DNA of 64,000 nucleotides, from the NCBI RefSeq assembly GCF_900109115.1, contig NZ_FNYV01000009.1, positions 186,001 to 250,000 on the forward strand, written 5' to 3'. Below are positions 1-7,177 of the stretch, one piece after another (position 1 is the first letter of the stretch; each line of letters starts with the position of its first letter). The position numbers and the translations under genes are program-made. The notes beneath the pieces are model-generated. The model did no database searches and was not told the origin of the DNA. It saw nothing but the letters and a program-made list of their open reading frames with translations. This DNA comes from Micromonospora phaseoli. GTDB lineage: Bacteria; Actinomycetota; Actinomycetes; Mycobacteriales; Micromonosporaceae.

Positions 1-13
1 CCCTCCTTACCCG

Positions 14-1393
14 TCAGCAGCCGGGGAGGTGGTCGATCAGGAAGCGCTCGACCTGGTCCAGGGCGATCCGCTCCTGGGTCATCGTGTCCCGGTTACGGAC
101 GGTCACCGCATCGTCGTCCAGGGTGTCGAAGTCGACGGTGACGCAGAACGGGGTGCCGATCTCGTCCTGACGACGGTAGCGGCGGCCGATGGCCTGCGAG
201 TCGTCGAACTCGACCACCCAGCGCTTGCGCAGCTGCGCGGCGAGGGCCTTCGCCTTGGGCGAGAGCGCCTCGTTACGCGACAGCGGCAGCACCGCCACCT
301 TGACCGGGGCCAGCCGCGGGTCGAAGCGCATCACGGTCCGCTTGTCGACGCCGCCCTTGGTGTTCGGTGCCTCGTCCTCGTCGTACGCCTCGAGCAGGAA
401 CGCCAGCACCGCGCGGGTGAGGCCGGCCGCCGGCTCGATCACGTACGGAATCCACCGTTCCTGCTTGGCCTGGTCGAAGTAGGAGAGGTCGACGCCGGAG
501 TGCTTGCTGTGCGTGGACAGGTCGAAGTCGGTGCGGTTGGCGACGCCCTCCAGCTCGGCGAACTCGGTGCCGCCGAACTGGAACCGGTACTCGATGTCGA
601 CGGTGCGCTTCGAGTAGTGGGAGAGCTTCTCCTTGGGGTGCTCGTGCAAGCGCAGGTTGTTCTCGGACAGACCGAGGTCGAGGTACCAGTTCCAACGCTC
701 GGCGAGCCAGTACTCGTGCCACTGCTCGTCGGTGCCCGGCTCGACGAAGAACTCCATCTCCATCTGCTCGAACTCGCGGGTACGGAAGATGAAGTTGCCC
801 GGGGTGATCTCGTTGCGGAACGACTTGCCGGTCTGCGCGATGCCGAACGGCGGCTTCTTGCGGGCGACGGTCTCCACGTTCCGGTAGTTGACGAAGATGC
901 CCTGGGCGGTCTCCGGTCGCAGGTAGTGCAGGCCCTCGTCGCTCTCCACCGGGCCCAGGTAGGTCTTCATCAGGCCGTTGAACATCCGCGGCTCGGTGAA
1001 GGTGCCCTTGTTGCCGCAGTTGGGGCAGTTCAGCTCGGCCAGCGAGGTCGGCGGGCGACCGTGCTTGGCCTCGTACGCCTCCTCCAGGTGGTCGGCGCGG
1101 AACCGCTTGTGGCAGGACTGGCACTCGGTCAGCGGGTCGACGAAGGCGTCCAGGTGGCCCGAGGCGGCCCAGACGTCGCGGGCCAGGATCACCGCGGAGT
1201 CCAGGCCCACCACGTCGTCGCGCTGCTGGACCATGGTCTTCCACCACTGCCGGCGGACGTTCTCCTTGAGCTCCACCCCGAGCGGACCGTAGTCCCACGC
1301 CGACCGGGTGCCTCCGTAGATCTCGCTGGAGGGAAAGACGAAGCCTCGGCGCTTGGCGAGGCTGACGACGGCGTCGATTCGGTCGGCTGGCAT
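14..1393 (-). CDS. glyS: glycyl-tRNA synthetase
   Basis: Class II synthetase that charges tRNA-Gly with glycine in the cytoplasm; 459 residues, the size of the alpha2 (eukaryote/actinobacterial) form. Visible are the N-terminal block with WDYGPLG (about 33-39), two zinc-ribbon cysteine pairs (C91/C94 and C123/C126), RPETAQGIF (159-167) and the motif 2 stretch FRNEITPG from 192. I chose the ATG at 1393 because GGAGGA lies directly upstream; an in-frame upstream extension begins inside a likely -10 (TACCGT, 1459-1464, minus strand). The roughly 55-nt leader can form a 7-bp hairpin (1405-1423). I see no T-box. In mycobacteria glyS also neighbours smtB-zur. Confidence 0.97.
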   Translation of the reverse strand: MPADRIDAVVSLAKRRGFVFPSSEIYGGTRSAWDYGPLGVELKENVRRQWWKTMVQQRDDVVGLDSAVILARDVWAASGHLDAFVDPLTECQSCHKRFRADHLEEAYEAKHGRPPTSLAELNCPNCGNKGTFTEPRMFNGLMKTYLGPVESDEGLHYLRPETAQGIFVNYRNVETVARKKPPFGIAQTGKSFRNEITPGNFIFRTREFEQMEMEFFVEPGTDEQWHEYWLAERWNWYLDLGLSENNLRLHEHPKEKLSHYSKRTVDIEYRFQFGGTEFAELEGVANRTDFDLSTHSKHSGVDLSYFDQAKQERWIPYVIEPAAGLTRAVLAFLLEAYDEDEAPNTKGGVDKRTVMRFDPRLAPVKVAVLPLSRNEALSPKAKALAAQLRKRWVVEFDDSQAIGRRYRRQDEIGTPFCVTVDFDTLDDDAVTVRNRDTMTQERIALDQVERFLIDHLPGC

Positions 1394-1506
1394 TTTTCCT
1401 CCTACGCCGACTGGCGGTCGGCGGGGACGTGGTGGGATGGATCGAACAGTCCGGGACAACGGTACGGCCGGTGTGGGCCCCGGCCCAGCACATTACCTGC
1501 GACCGG

Positions 1507-2163
1507 TCAGTTGACTCCGCAGACCTCCATGCCACCGGTCTGGCTGTCCTGTGCGAGCACGACCTGCTGCCGCTCCTGGCCACCGCCGGCGAAGGTCACC
1601 TCCACCGGCACGGTGAGGGTGGTGGTGTCCACCTCGCCGACCCGGTAGGCGGCGATCTGCGGCTCCGCGGCGCTGCGGCGCTCGAACTCCTGCCGGGATT
1701 CGCGTCGCCGGGCGTCCTCGCAGAGCTGGTCGTACGCCCGGCCGTACTCGCCGTCGGCGAGGGCCCGGTAGTAGTCCCCGGAGACCGTGCGGCCCTGCTC
1801 CTCGATCGCCTGCACCCCGCTGACCAGCAGGCCGACCACCGCGGTACCGCCGCCACCGCAACACAGCAGCAGGGCCAGCGCCCCGGCGCCCAGGCCGAGC
1901 CAGAGCCGGGACCGGCCTCCCTCGGTCGGTGGGGCCGCGAACGGCGGGGCCACCCCGGGCCCGGGCGGCGGCGCCGGTACGCCCGGGGTGGCGCCTTCCG
2001 GAGGTGTCGACGCGGCGGGGCTGGTGGGGGTCACGCCGGTGCCGTCGGTGGACGGCGGACCGGACCCGCCCGGCAGCGTGCCGGTCTCGCTCGGGACCTG
2101 AGGTCCCTGCTGGCCGGGCAGCGAGGGGTCCGGTGGTGGGGCTGCCGGTCCGGGAGCGGTCAT
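1507..2163 (-). CDS. proline-rich single-pass membrane protein, unknown function
   Basis: 218 residues that I do not recognise as a named family. The first ~90 residues are Pro/Gly/Thr-rich and disordered-looking. One hydrophobic segment with a Cys-Cys pair and a glycine run (about 98-120) should span the membrane. A ~95-residue soluble domain follows, with acidic/basic helices (YYRALADGEYGRAYDQLC) and a closing beta-rich part, resembling the small extracytoplasmic domains common on actinobacterial membrane proteins. The ATG sits 7 nt after TACGCT on the coding strand with no Shine-Dalgarno, so the transcript is probably leaderless. It lies downstream of glyS's promoter in the same orientation. 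Confidence 0.75.
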   Translation of the reverse strand: MTAPGPAAPPPDPSLPGQQGPQVPSETGTLPGGSGPPSTDGTGVTPTSPAASTPPEGATPGVPAPPPGPGVAPPFAAPPTEGGRSRLWLGLGAGALALLLCCGGGGTAVVGLLVSGVQAIEEQGRTVSGDYYRALADGEYGRAYDQLCEDARRRESRQEFERRSAAEPQIAAYRVGEVDTTTLTVPVEVTFAGGGQERQQVVLAQDSQTGGMEVCGVN

Positions 2164-2170
2164 AGGGGTC

Positions 2171-2176
2171 AGCGTA
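2171..2176 (-). promoter_or_regulatory. -10 element, leaderless promoter
   Basis: TACGCT on the minus strand, followed by 7 nt and the ATG at 2163. The spacing puts the transcription start at or next to the start codon. No ribosome binding site precedes the gene. Confidence 0.55.
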
Positions 2177-2188
2177 GTGCCCGGCGGC

Positions 2189-2530
2189 TCAGCGGTAAGG
2201 ACCCGCAGCCCGGTCGCTGGCGACCGTCACCACGTCCCCGCCCGGCGCGGCGGAGGCCAACTCCTCGTACGCGGACGGCTCGTCGATGCTCTCGGCGAGC
2301 AGCGGCACCGCCGTGATCTTCACGTCGAAGCCGCCGAGGGCGCGGCGGTAGGTGCCGACCGACTCCCACTCGGTGACCAGGCACCAGTGCCGGGGGTCGT
2401 CCAGCGCCCGGACCAGCTGTCCGCGCAGGTAGCCGGGTCGGGCGGCGAGCGCGGCAAGGGCCGCGTGGGCCCGGGCGGGGAACGCCTCGGCGGCGTCGTC
2501 TTCCACCACGAACCGGTTGGTCACCAGCAC
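2189..2530 (-). CDS. antibiotic biosynthesis monooxygenase (ABM) domain protein
   Basis: 113 residues covering one ABM-type dimeric alpha/beta barrel: an N-terminal strand (LVTNRFVVED), a helix (PARAHAALAALAARPGY), then GQLVRA and the strand carrying WCLVTEWES. Members are small cofactor-free oxygenases or haem-degrading-like enzymes; many have no known substrate, and nothing here identifies one. The start is GTG at 2530, with AGGAGGAGG about 8 bases upstream on the minus strand. It is divergent from the gene at 2560, and their promoters overlap in the 29-bp gap. Confidence 0.8.
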   Translation of the reverse strand: MLVTNRFVVEDDAAEAFPARAHAALAALAARPGYLRGQLVRALDDPRHWCLVTEWESVGTYRRALGGFDVKITAVPLLAESIDEPSAYEELASAAPGGDVVTVASDRAAGPYR

Positions 2531-2546
2531 CGGGGCCTCCTCCTCG

Positions 2547-2552
2547 TAGAGT
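2547..2552 (+). promoter_or_regulatory. -10 element, leaderless promoter
   Basis: TAGAGT followed by 7 nt and the ATG at 2560. It lies inside the 29-bp divergent gap, so polymerases for the two neighbouring genes should compete. Confidence 0.5.
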
Positions 2553-2559
2553 CTGAGGA

Positions 2560-2817
2560 ATGCAGCGTACGCAGCTCGGGATCACCGGCCGACTGGCCCG
2601 GGTCAACCCGACGACGGTGTTCCTGGTCACCCTGCTCCTGGTACTGGTGGCGTTCTTCACCCCGGGGGTCCTCGGCGGGCTGCTGACCCTGCTGCTGGCC
2701 GGTGGGTTGGGCGCGCTGATGGTCACCACCTGGCGGGTACAGACCCCGCAGACCCGGGTGATCCGGCTGCTGGCGCTGACCCTGCTGGTCACCGCCGGAC
2801 TGGTGAAGCTGCTCTGA
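2560..2817 (+). CDS. small two/three-helix membrane protein, unknown
   Basis: 85 residues, with hydrophobic segments at roughly 19-38 and 39-54 and a C-terminal one at 68-85, separated by a short basic loop (TWRVQTPQTRVIR). No family is recognised. The ATG follows a TAGAGT hexamer by 7 nt, suggesting leaderless expression. It ends 18 bases before the Zur-type box of znuA, so it is upstream of, not inside, the zinc operon; whether it has anything to do with zinc is unknown. Confidence 0.65.
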   Translation: MQRTQLGITGRLARVNPTTVFLVTLLLVLVAFFTPGVLGGLLTLLLAGGLGALMVTTWRVQTPQTRVIRLLALTLLVTAGLVKLL

Positions 2818-2835
2818 CATGCAATCATGCGTTTT

Positions 2836-2850
2836 TGACAATCATTCTCG
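2836..2850 (+). promoter_or_regulatory. Zur box upstream of znuABC
   Basis: TGACAATCATTCTCG is close to the TGAnAATCATTnTCA type of Zur operator known from actinobacteria. It sits 22-36 bp upstream of the znuA ATG at 2872, and a second half-like TTGTC follows at 2851-2855. With a Zur repressor encoded 3 kb downstream, this predicts repression of znuABC when zinc is plentiful. Confidence 0.7.
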
Positions 2851-2871
2851 TTGTCGCGGAGAGTCGATGAC

Positions 2872-3876
2872 ATGACCTTCCGCCCCGCCCCGCGCGCCCT
2901 GGCCACCGCCACGGCCGCCCTGCTCGCCCTGACCGGCGTCGCCGCGTGTTCGACCGATGACAGTCCGGCCGGCGCCGACCCGGAGCGGGTCGACGTGGTG
3001 GCCGGCTTCTACCCGTTGCAGTTCCTCGCCGAGCAGATCGGCGGCGACGCGGTCGCCGTGACCAACCTGGCCCGGCCCGGCGCCGAGCCGCACGACCTCG
3101 AGCTGAACCCGGGCCAGGTCGGGCAGATCAGCGAGGCGGAGCTGGTCCTCTTCCTGGACGGCTTCCAGCCCGCCGTGGACGAGGCGGTCGAGCAGAACGC
3201 CGGTGACCGCGCCTTCGACGTGGCAGGCGTGCAGCCGCTGCTGGACGCCGCGGCCGGCGGGCACGACCACGGCGGGGAGCACGCCGACGAGGACGAGCAC
3301 GGCCATGACGAAGAGGAGGCGCACGCCGAGGAGGAGCCCGCCGAAGGTGAGTCGGGCGCCAAGGACCCGCACGTCTGGCTCGACCCGACCCGGCTTGCCA
3401 CCATCGGCGACAAGCTCGCCGAGCGGCTCGGCGCCGTCGACCCGGACCGGGCCGGCGACTACACCCAGCGGGCGACGGCCCTGCGTACCGAGCTGGAGAA
3501 GCTCGACGCCGAGTTCACCGAGGGCCTCAAGACCTGCCAGCGGCGGGAGATCGTGGTCAGCCACGCCGCCTTCGGTTACCTGACGCAGAAGTACCAGCTG
3601 GAGCAGATCGGAATCAGCGGTCTGAGCCCGGAGGACGAGCCGTCCCCGCAGCGACTGGCCGTGGTCGCCGAGGAGGCCCGGGAGCACCAGGCGACCACGA
3701 TCTTCTTCGAGACGTTGGTCAGCCCCAAGGTCGCCGAGACCATCGCCCAGGAGGTCGGCGCCCAGACCGCGGTGCTCGATCCCATCGAGGGACTGTCCGA
3801 GGGCAACGGCGCGGACTACCTTTCGGTGATGCGCACCAACCTGCAGACCCTGAGGACGGCGTTGAGCTGCTCGTGA
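2872..3876 (+). CDS. znuA: zinc ABC transporter, substrate-binding lipoprotein
   Basis: Extracytoplasmic zinc-binding component of a ZnuABC-type importer, 334 residues. It has a lipoprotein signal with Cys26 after VAA. A His/Asp/Glu-rich loop (about 130-155, e.g. HDHGGEHADEDEHGHD) is typical of zinc rather than manganese binding proteins, and the ligand-type motifs AEPHDLEL and DPHVWLDP are present. I chose ATG 2872 with GGAGAG upstream over an in-frame TTG at 2851, which lies within the Zur box region. The stop overlaps the znuC GTG (GTGA), so the operon is translationally coupled. Expression should be Zur-controlled. Confidence 0.93.
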   Translation: MTFRPAPRALATATAALLALTGVAACSTDDSPAGADPERVDVVAGFYPLQFLAEQIGGDAVAVTNLARPGAEPHDLELNPGQVGQISEAELVLFLDGFQPAVDEAVEQNAGDRAFDVAGVQPLLDAAAGGHDHGGEHADEDEHGHDEEEAHAEEEPAEGESGAKDPHVWLDPTRLATIGDKLAERLGAVDPDRAGDYTQRATALRTELEKLDAEFTEGLKTCQRREIVVSHAAFGYLTQKYQLEQIGISGLSPEDEPSPQRLAVVAEEAREHQATTIFFETLVSPKVAETIAQEVGAQTAVLDPIEGLSEGNGADYLSVMRTNLQTLRTALSCS

Positions 3877-4637
3877 CACCTGAAGTCATCACCGTCGCGC
3901 ACGGGGTGGTCGGCTACGACGGCCGCCCCGTGCTCCGTGACGTCTCGCTGACCGTGACCGCCGGTGAGGTGGTCGCGGTCCTCGGCGCCAACGGCTCCGG
4001 CAAGTCCACCCTGATCCGCGCCATCCTCGGGCTGGTCCCGCTCAGCGCCGGCACGGTTACCCTCTTCGGCGAGCCGGCGCGCCGGTTCCGGCAGTGGCGC
4101 CGCATCGGGTACGTCCCGCAGCGCCTCGGCGCCGGCAGCGGCGTACCGGCAACGGTGGCCGAGGTGGTCGCCTCCGGCCGGCTGGCCCGCCGGGGCGTCC
4201 TGCGTCCACCGGGGCGCGCCGACCGGGAGGCGGTCGCCGCGGCGTTGCGCGCCGTCGGGCTGGCCGACCGGGCCAAGGACCCGGTGGCCACCCTCTCCGG
4301 CGGGCAGCAGCAGCGCACGCTGATCGCCCGGGCGCTGGCCGGCCGTCCCGAGCTGCTGGTGCTCGACGAGCCGACGGCCGGCGTGGACGCGGCCAGCCAG
4401 GAGGCCTTCGCCGGTGCGCTGCGCAGCTTCGTCGACGACGGCGGGACCGTGCTGCTCGTCGCGCACGAGCTGGGCCCGTTGCGACCGCTGATCAGCCGGG
4501 CGATCGTCGTACACCAGGGGTTGATCGCGCACGACGGTGTGGTGCCCGAACCGGCCGGGCACCACGCCGCGCCGGACCACGACCACGTGCACCCGCACGG
4601 TCCCGAGGAGCCCGTCGGGCTGTGGAGTTCCCGATGA
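3873..4637 (+). CDS. znuC: zinc ABC transporter, ATP-binding protein
   Basis: 254-residue ATPase that energises zinc uptake. Walker A GANGSGKST lies near 39-47, the signature LSGGQQQR near 142, and Walker B LVLDEPTAG follows. A His-rich C-terminal tail (HHAAPDHDHVHPHG, from about 230) could sense or buffer zinc, as in other ZnuC proteins. It starts with GTG overlapping the znuA stop and its own stop overlaps the znuB ATG. Confidence 0.94.
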   Translation: MTPEVITVAHGVVGYDGRPVLRDVSLTVTAGEVVAVLGANGSGKSTLIRAILGLVPLSAGTVTLFGEPARRFRQWRRIGYVPQRLGAGSGVPATVAEVVASGRLARRGVLRPPGRADREAVAAALRAVGLADRAKDPVATLSGGQQQRTLIARALAGRPELLVLDEPTAGVDAASQEAFAGALRSFVDDGGTVLLVAHELGPLRPLISRAIVVHQGLIAHDGVVPEPAGHHAAPDHDHVHPHGPEEPVGLWSSR

Positions 4638-5503
4638 GCCTCTTCCAGTACGAGTTCATGGTGCGCGCCCTGATCGGCGCGATGATCATCGGCCTGGCCG
4701 CGCCGACGCTCGGCATCTACCTGGTGCAACGGCGGCTGGCGCTGATCGGGGACGGCATCGGGCACGTGGCGCTGACCGGTGTCGGCGCCGGCCTGCTCTT
4801 CCAGACCTCCCCCGTGATCATGGCGGTGATCGCGGCCACCCTCGGCGCGATCGTCATCGAGTTGATCCGGGAACGCGGACGTACCTCCGGCGACCTGGCC
4901 CTGGCGCTGCTGTTCTACGGCGGCATCGCCGGCGGGGTGGTCCTGGTCGGGCTCTCCGACAGCACCAGCGCCAACCTGAACGCGTACCTGTTCGGTGCGC
5001 TCACCACCACCTCCCGCAACGACCTGGTCACCATCGCGGTGCTCGGCGTCGCAGTGCTGATCACCATGATCGCGCTGCGACCCGCCCTCTTCGCGGTCTG
5101 CCACGACGAGGAGTACGCCCGCGTCTCCGGCCTGCCGGTGCGGGCATTGAACCTGCTGCTCGCGGTGACCACCGCGATCACGGTGACGATCGCCATGCGG
5201 GCGGTGGGCGTCCTGCTGATCAGCGCCCTGATGGTCGTTCCGGTGGCCACCGCCCAGCAGGTCACCCGGGGGTTCCGGAGCACCATGGCGGCGGCGATGG
5301 CGCTCGGCCTCTTCGCCGCGGGCGCGGGGGTCTGGCTGGCCGCGGTCGCCGACACCGCGCCCGGCGCCTCGGTGGTGGTGCTCGCGATCGCCTCGTTCGT
5401 CGTGGTCACCCTGCTGGCCGCCGTCTGGCGCCGGATTCGGCGGTCCCGACCGGAGCCGACGCCGACACCCGAACCGCACGAGGTCGTGCTCGGCGGGTCC
5501 TGA
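4634..5503 (+). CDS. znuB: zinc ABC transporter, permease
   Basis: 289-residue polytopic membrane protein of the ABC-3 (ZnuB/MntB) family with about eight hydrophobic segments. It begins SLFQYEFMVRALIGA and contains the conserved PTLGIYLVQRRLALIGDGIGHVALTGVG block where the family's coupling loop lies. The ATG overlaps the znuC stop (ATGA), fixing the start. The charged C-terminal tail (RRIRRSRPEPTPTPEP) is cytoplasmic. Last gene of the Zur-controlled operon; arsR follows after 37 bp with its own promoter. Confidence 0.93.
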   Translation: MSLFQYEFMVRALIGAMIIGLAAPTLGIYLVQRRLALIGDGIGHVALTGVGAGLLFQTSPVIMAVIAATLGAIVIELIRERGRTSGDLALALLFYGGIAGGVVLVGLSDSTSANLNAYLFGALTTTSRNDLVTIAVLGVAVLITMIALRPALFAVCHDEEYARVSGLPVRALNLLLAVTTAITVTIAMRAVGVLLISALMVVPVATAQQVTRGFRSTMAAAMALGLFAAGAGVWLAAVADTAPGASVVVLAIASFVVVTLLAAVWRRIRRSRPEPTPTPEPHEVVLGGS

Positions 5504-5528
5504 CCACGAGGTCCGCGCCGGTATTGGT

Positions 5529-5534
5529 TACCGT
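5529..5534 (+). promoter_or_regulatory. -10 element, leaderless promoter of arsR-zur
   Basis: TACCGT followed by 6 nt and the GTG at 5541. There is no Shine-Dalgarno beyond a weak GCAGG, so arsR-zur is likely transcribed separately from znuABC as a leaderless mRNA. Confidence 0.55.
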
Positions 5535-5540
5535 TGCAGG

Positions 5541-5840
5541 GTGACCAGCGGATCCGGCTACGACGCGTACGAGGGTGCCAGCGAGCTTCTGCGCGCTCTT
5601 TCGGCGCCGATCCGGCTGGCCATCGTCAGCGAACTGGCCGGCGGTGAGCGTTGCGTGCACGAGTTGGTGGACAAACTCGGGGTCACGCAGCCGCTGGTCT
5701 CCCAGCATCTGCGGGTGCTACGTGGGGCGGGCGTGGTTCGCGGCTCCCGGCGAGGTCGGGAGATCGCGTACACCCTGGTCGACGAGCACGTCGCGCATAT
5801 CGTGGCCGACGCCGTCAGCCACGCCGGGGAGGGATCATGA
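5541..5840 (+). CDS. ArsR/SmtB-family zinc-responsive repressor
   Basis: 99-residue winged-helix dimeric metalloregulator. The recognition helix is in VTQPLVSQHLRVLRGAGVV (48-66). The C-terminal helix carries D81-x-H83, ten residues, then H94-xx-E97, exactly the DxH-x10-HxxE alpha5 zinc site of SmtB/CzrA. I therefore infer zinc (or cobalt) sensing rather than arsenic. Mycobacteria have the same pair (smtB-furB/zur), where the ArsR member represses zur at low zinc and the pair tunes uptake against efflux. The GTG start follows a TANNNT element by 6 nt. Its stop overlaps the ATG of a 24-codon reading frame that leads into zur. Confidence 0.9.
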   Translation: MTSGSGYDAYEGASELLRALSAPIRLAIVSELAGGERCVHELVDKLGVTQPLVSQHLRVLRGAGVVRGSRRGREIAYTLVDEHVAHIVADAVSHAGEGS

Positions 5841-5911
5841 GCCAGCGAACCAGGCGGCCGAGCGCGGTGGCGCCTCAGGGCGGCACGCAGCGAAACGGAG
5901 TGCTGTCATGA
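5837..5911 (+). other. 24-codon coupling micro-ORF between arsR and zur
   Basis: This frame begins with an ATG overlapping the arsR stop (ATGA) and ends with a TGA overlapping the zur ATG (ATGA). It encodes a 24-residue peptide beginning MSQRTRR and ending NGVLS. No homolog is recognised. It would carry terminating ribosomes from arsR to zur, so the act of translation may matter more than the peptide. A shorter example lies ahead of era. Confidence 0.4.
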
Positions 5912-6306
5912 GCGAGAGCGGTACCGCTGTCCGTAACACCCGCCAGCGCTCCGCCGTGAGTGCCCTGCTGGCGGAGGTGGAGGGCTTCCACAGCGCCCAG
6001 GACCTGCACGCGATGCTGCGCGATCGGGGCGAGCGGGTCGGGCTGACCACGGTCTACCGGACGTTGCAGGGTCTCGCCGACGCGGGCGAGATCGACGTGA
6101 TGCGGCCCCCCGGCGGGGAGCATCTCTACCGCCGATGCAGCGAGGGGCACCACCACCACCTCGTCTGCCGGGCCTGCGGACGTACGGTGGAGGTCGCCGG
6201 CCCCACCGTGGAGACCTGGGCCGACCGGGTGGCCGCCCAGCATGGCTTCACCGACGTCAGCCACACCCTGGAGATCTTCGGCACCTGCCCCACCTGCGCC
6301 CGCTAA
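5908..6306 (+). CDS. zur: zinc uptake regulator, Fur family
   Basis: 132-residue Fur-family repressor that binds zinc and represses uptake genes. DNA-binding helix: GLTTVYRTLQGLADAG (45-60). Structural zinc ligands C87/C90 and C127/C130 are present. The regulatory site D63, C77, H82, H84 sits in the HHHH run, matching the mycobacterial FurB/Zur arrangement rather than iron-type Fur. The ATG at 5908 has ACGGAG 7 nt upstream and overlaps the preceding micro-ORF stop. Its likely target here is the box at 2836. Confidence 0.95.
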   Translation: MSESGTAVRNTRQRSAVSALLAEVEGFHSAQDLHAMLRDRGERVGLTTVYRTLQGLADAGEIDVMRPPGGEHLYRRCSEGHHHHLVCRACGRTVEVAGPTVETWADRVAAQHGFTDVSHTLEIFGTCPTCAR

Positions 6307-6340
6307 CCCGCCGGGCCCCACCGCGGCCCCCACCACGCTC

Positions 6341-6405
6341 GCCGATCTTGCACTTTTCGTCGGGACAAGGGCGGGCATACCGGCGACCAGAAGTGCATGA
6401 TCGGC
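6341..6405 (+). repeat. palindromic intergenic element with AAGTGCA arms, terminator-like
   Basis: The outer arms GCCGATC (6341-6347) and GATCGGC (6399-6405) are perfect. The inner arms TGCACTT and AAGTGCA extend the pairing to about 20 bp around a 25-nt loop, with one arm difference that is a G-U pair on the plus-strand RNA. It lies just after zur, so it probably terminates arsR-zur transcription. The sequence style matches dispersed intergenic repeats I associate with Micromonosporaceae. Confidence 0.6.
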
Positions 6406-6465
6406 GGGGCGGCGAGCGCCGAGGTCGGGATGCCCGGTGGGCCGCGCCGTGGCACGCTGTCCGGC

Positions 6466-7074
6466 GTGAAGATCTACGCTGATCGCTTTCCGACCGCCCT
6501 GCGGCAACTGCTCACCGACCTGCTCGTCGTCGCCTGGGTGTACGCGGCGATCCGGGGTGCGCTGTGGCTGCACGATCTCGTGCAGAAGCTGGCCGTACCC
6601 GGGCAGAAGATGGAGGGGGCCGGCGGTGGGCTGGCCGACAACCTCGCCGACGCCGGCGGGAAGGTCGGCCGGGTACCGCTGGTCGGCGACGAGTTGACCG
6701 CACCGTTCGAGCGGGCGGCCGAGGCGGCCCGTTCGCTCGCCGAGGCCGGACGGGACCAGCAGGAACTCGTCGACCAGCTGGCGCTGGCGCTCGCCGTCGG
6801 GATGCTGATCGTCCCGCTCAGCCTGGTGCTGTTCGGCTGGCTGCCGCTGCGGGTGCGCTGGATGCGCCGGGCCGGCTCGGCGGCGGCGCTGGCCGCCGCG
6901 CCCGCCGGTCGGGACCTGCTGGCCCTGCGCGCCCTGGCAGGGCAGCCACTGGGCAAGCTGACCCGGATCGCCCCGGACGTGGCCGAGGCGTGGCGCCGCG
7001 GTGACGACGCCACCGTCGACGCCCTGGCCGCCCTCGAACTACGCCGCCTCGGCCTCCGCGACCCGCGTCGCTGA
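6466..7074 (+). CDS. two-segment membrane protein, unknown
   Basis: 202 residues. A first hydrophobic segment near 15-35 (LLTDLLVVAWVYAAIRGALW) and a second near 110-128 (ALALAVGMLIVPLSLVLFGW) flank an alanine-rich, probably extracytoplasmic helical region. The C-terminal ~70 residues are cytoplasmic and basic. Not a family I can name. I chose GTG 6466 (MKIYADRF...), which follows CACGCT by 7 nt (weak leaderless pattern); an upstream in-frame ATG at 6397 lies inside the palindromic repeat and is unlikely. Confidence 0.7.
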   Translation: MKIYADRFPTALRQLLTDLLVVAWVYAAIRGALWLHDLVQKLAVPGQKMEGAGGGLADNLADAGGKVGRVPLVGDELTAPFERAAEAARSLAEAGRDQQELVDQLALALAVGMLIVPLSLVLFGWLPLRVRWMRRAGSAAALAAAPAGRDLLALRALAGQPLGKLTRIAPDVAEAWRRGDDATVDALAALELRRLGLRDPRR

Positions 7075-7088
7075 CCTCCCACCCCAAC

Positions 7089-7159
7089 CCCCTGTTGACC
7101 AAGAAGTTTGAGTCACGATTCCGCGGGATTCCCGACCCAAACCTCTTGATCAACAAGGG
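7089..7159 (-). terminator. 26-bp palindromic element, minus-strand hairpin
   Basis: Arms 7089-7114 and 7134-7159 pair over 26 positions with a 19-nt loop. All four arm differences (positions 4, 11, 17 and 23) are C-A or A-C mismatches in a plus-strand RNA but G-U pairs in a minus-strand RNA. The structure is thus fully paired only in transcripts from the acyl-CoA dehydrogenase that ends at 7178, where it would act as a 3' terminator or stabiliser. Confidence 0.7.
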
Positions 7160-7177
7160 CTGGCGGGTTGGGTCGGG

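Noticed and set aside
1394..1500. T-box riboswitch before glyS
   Set aside because: The leader has one 7-bp hairpin but no T-box sequence or specifier-loop architecture.
29..1648. Long plus-strand open frame opposite glyS, and many similar antisense frames (e.g. 16352-18448, 19187-21343, 54931-57594)
   Set aside because: They mirror real genes in a GC-rich genome, show no recognisable domains and have no ribosome site; only the 19187-19414 part of one is accepted, on its own start and RBS.
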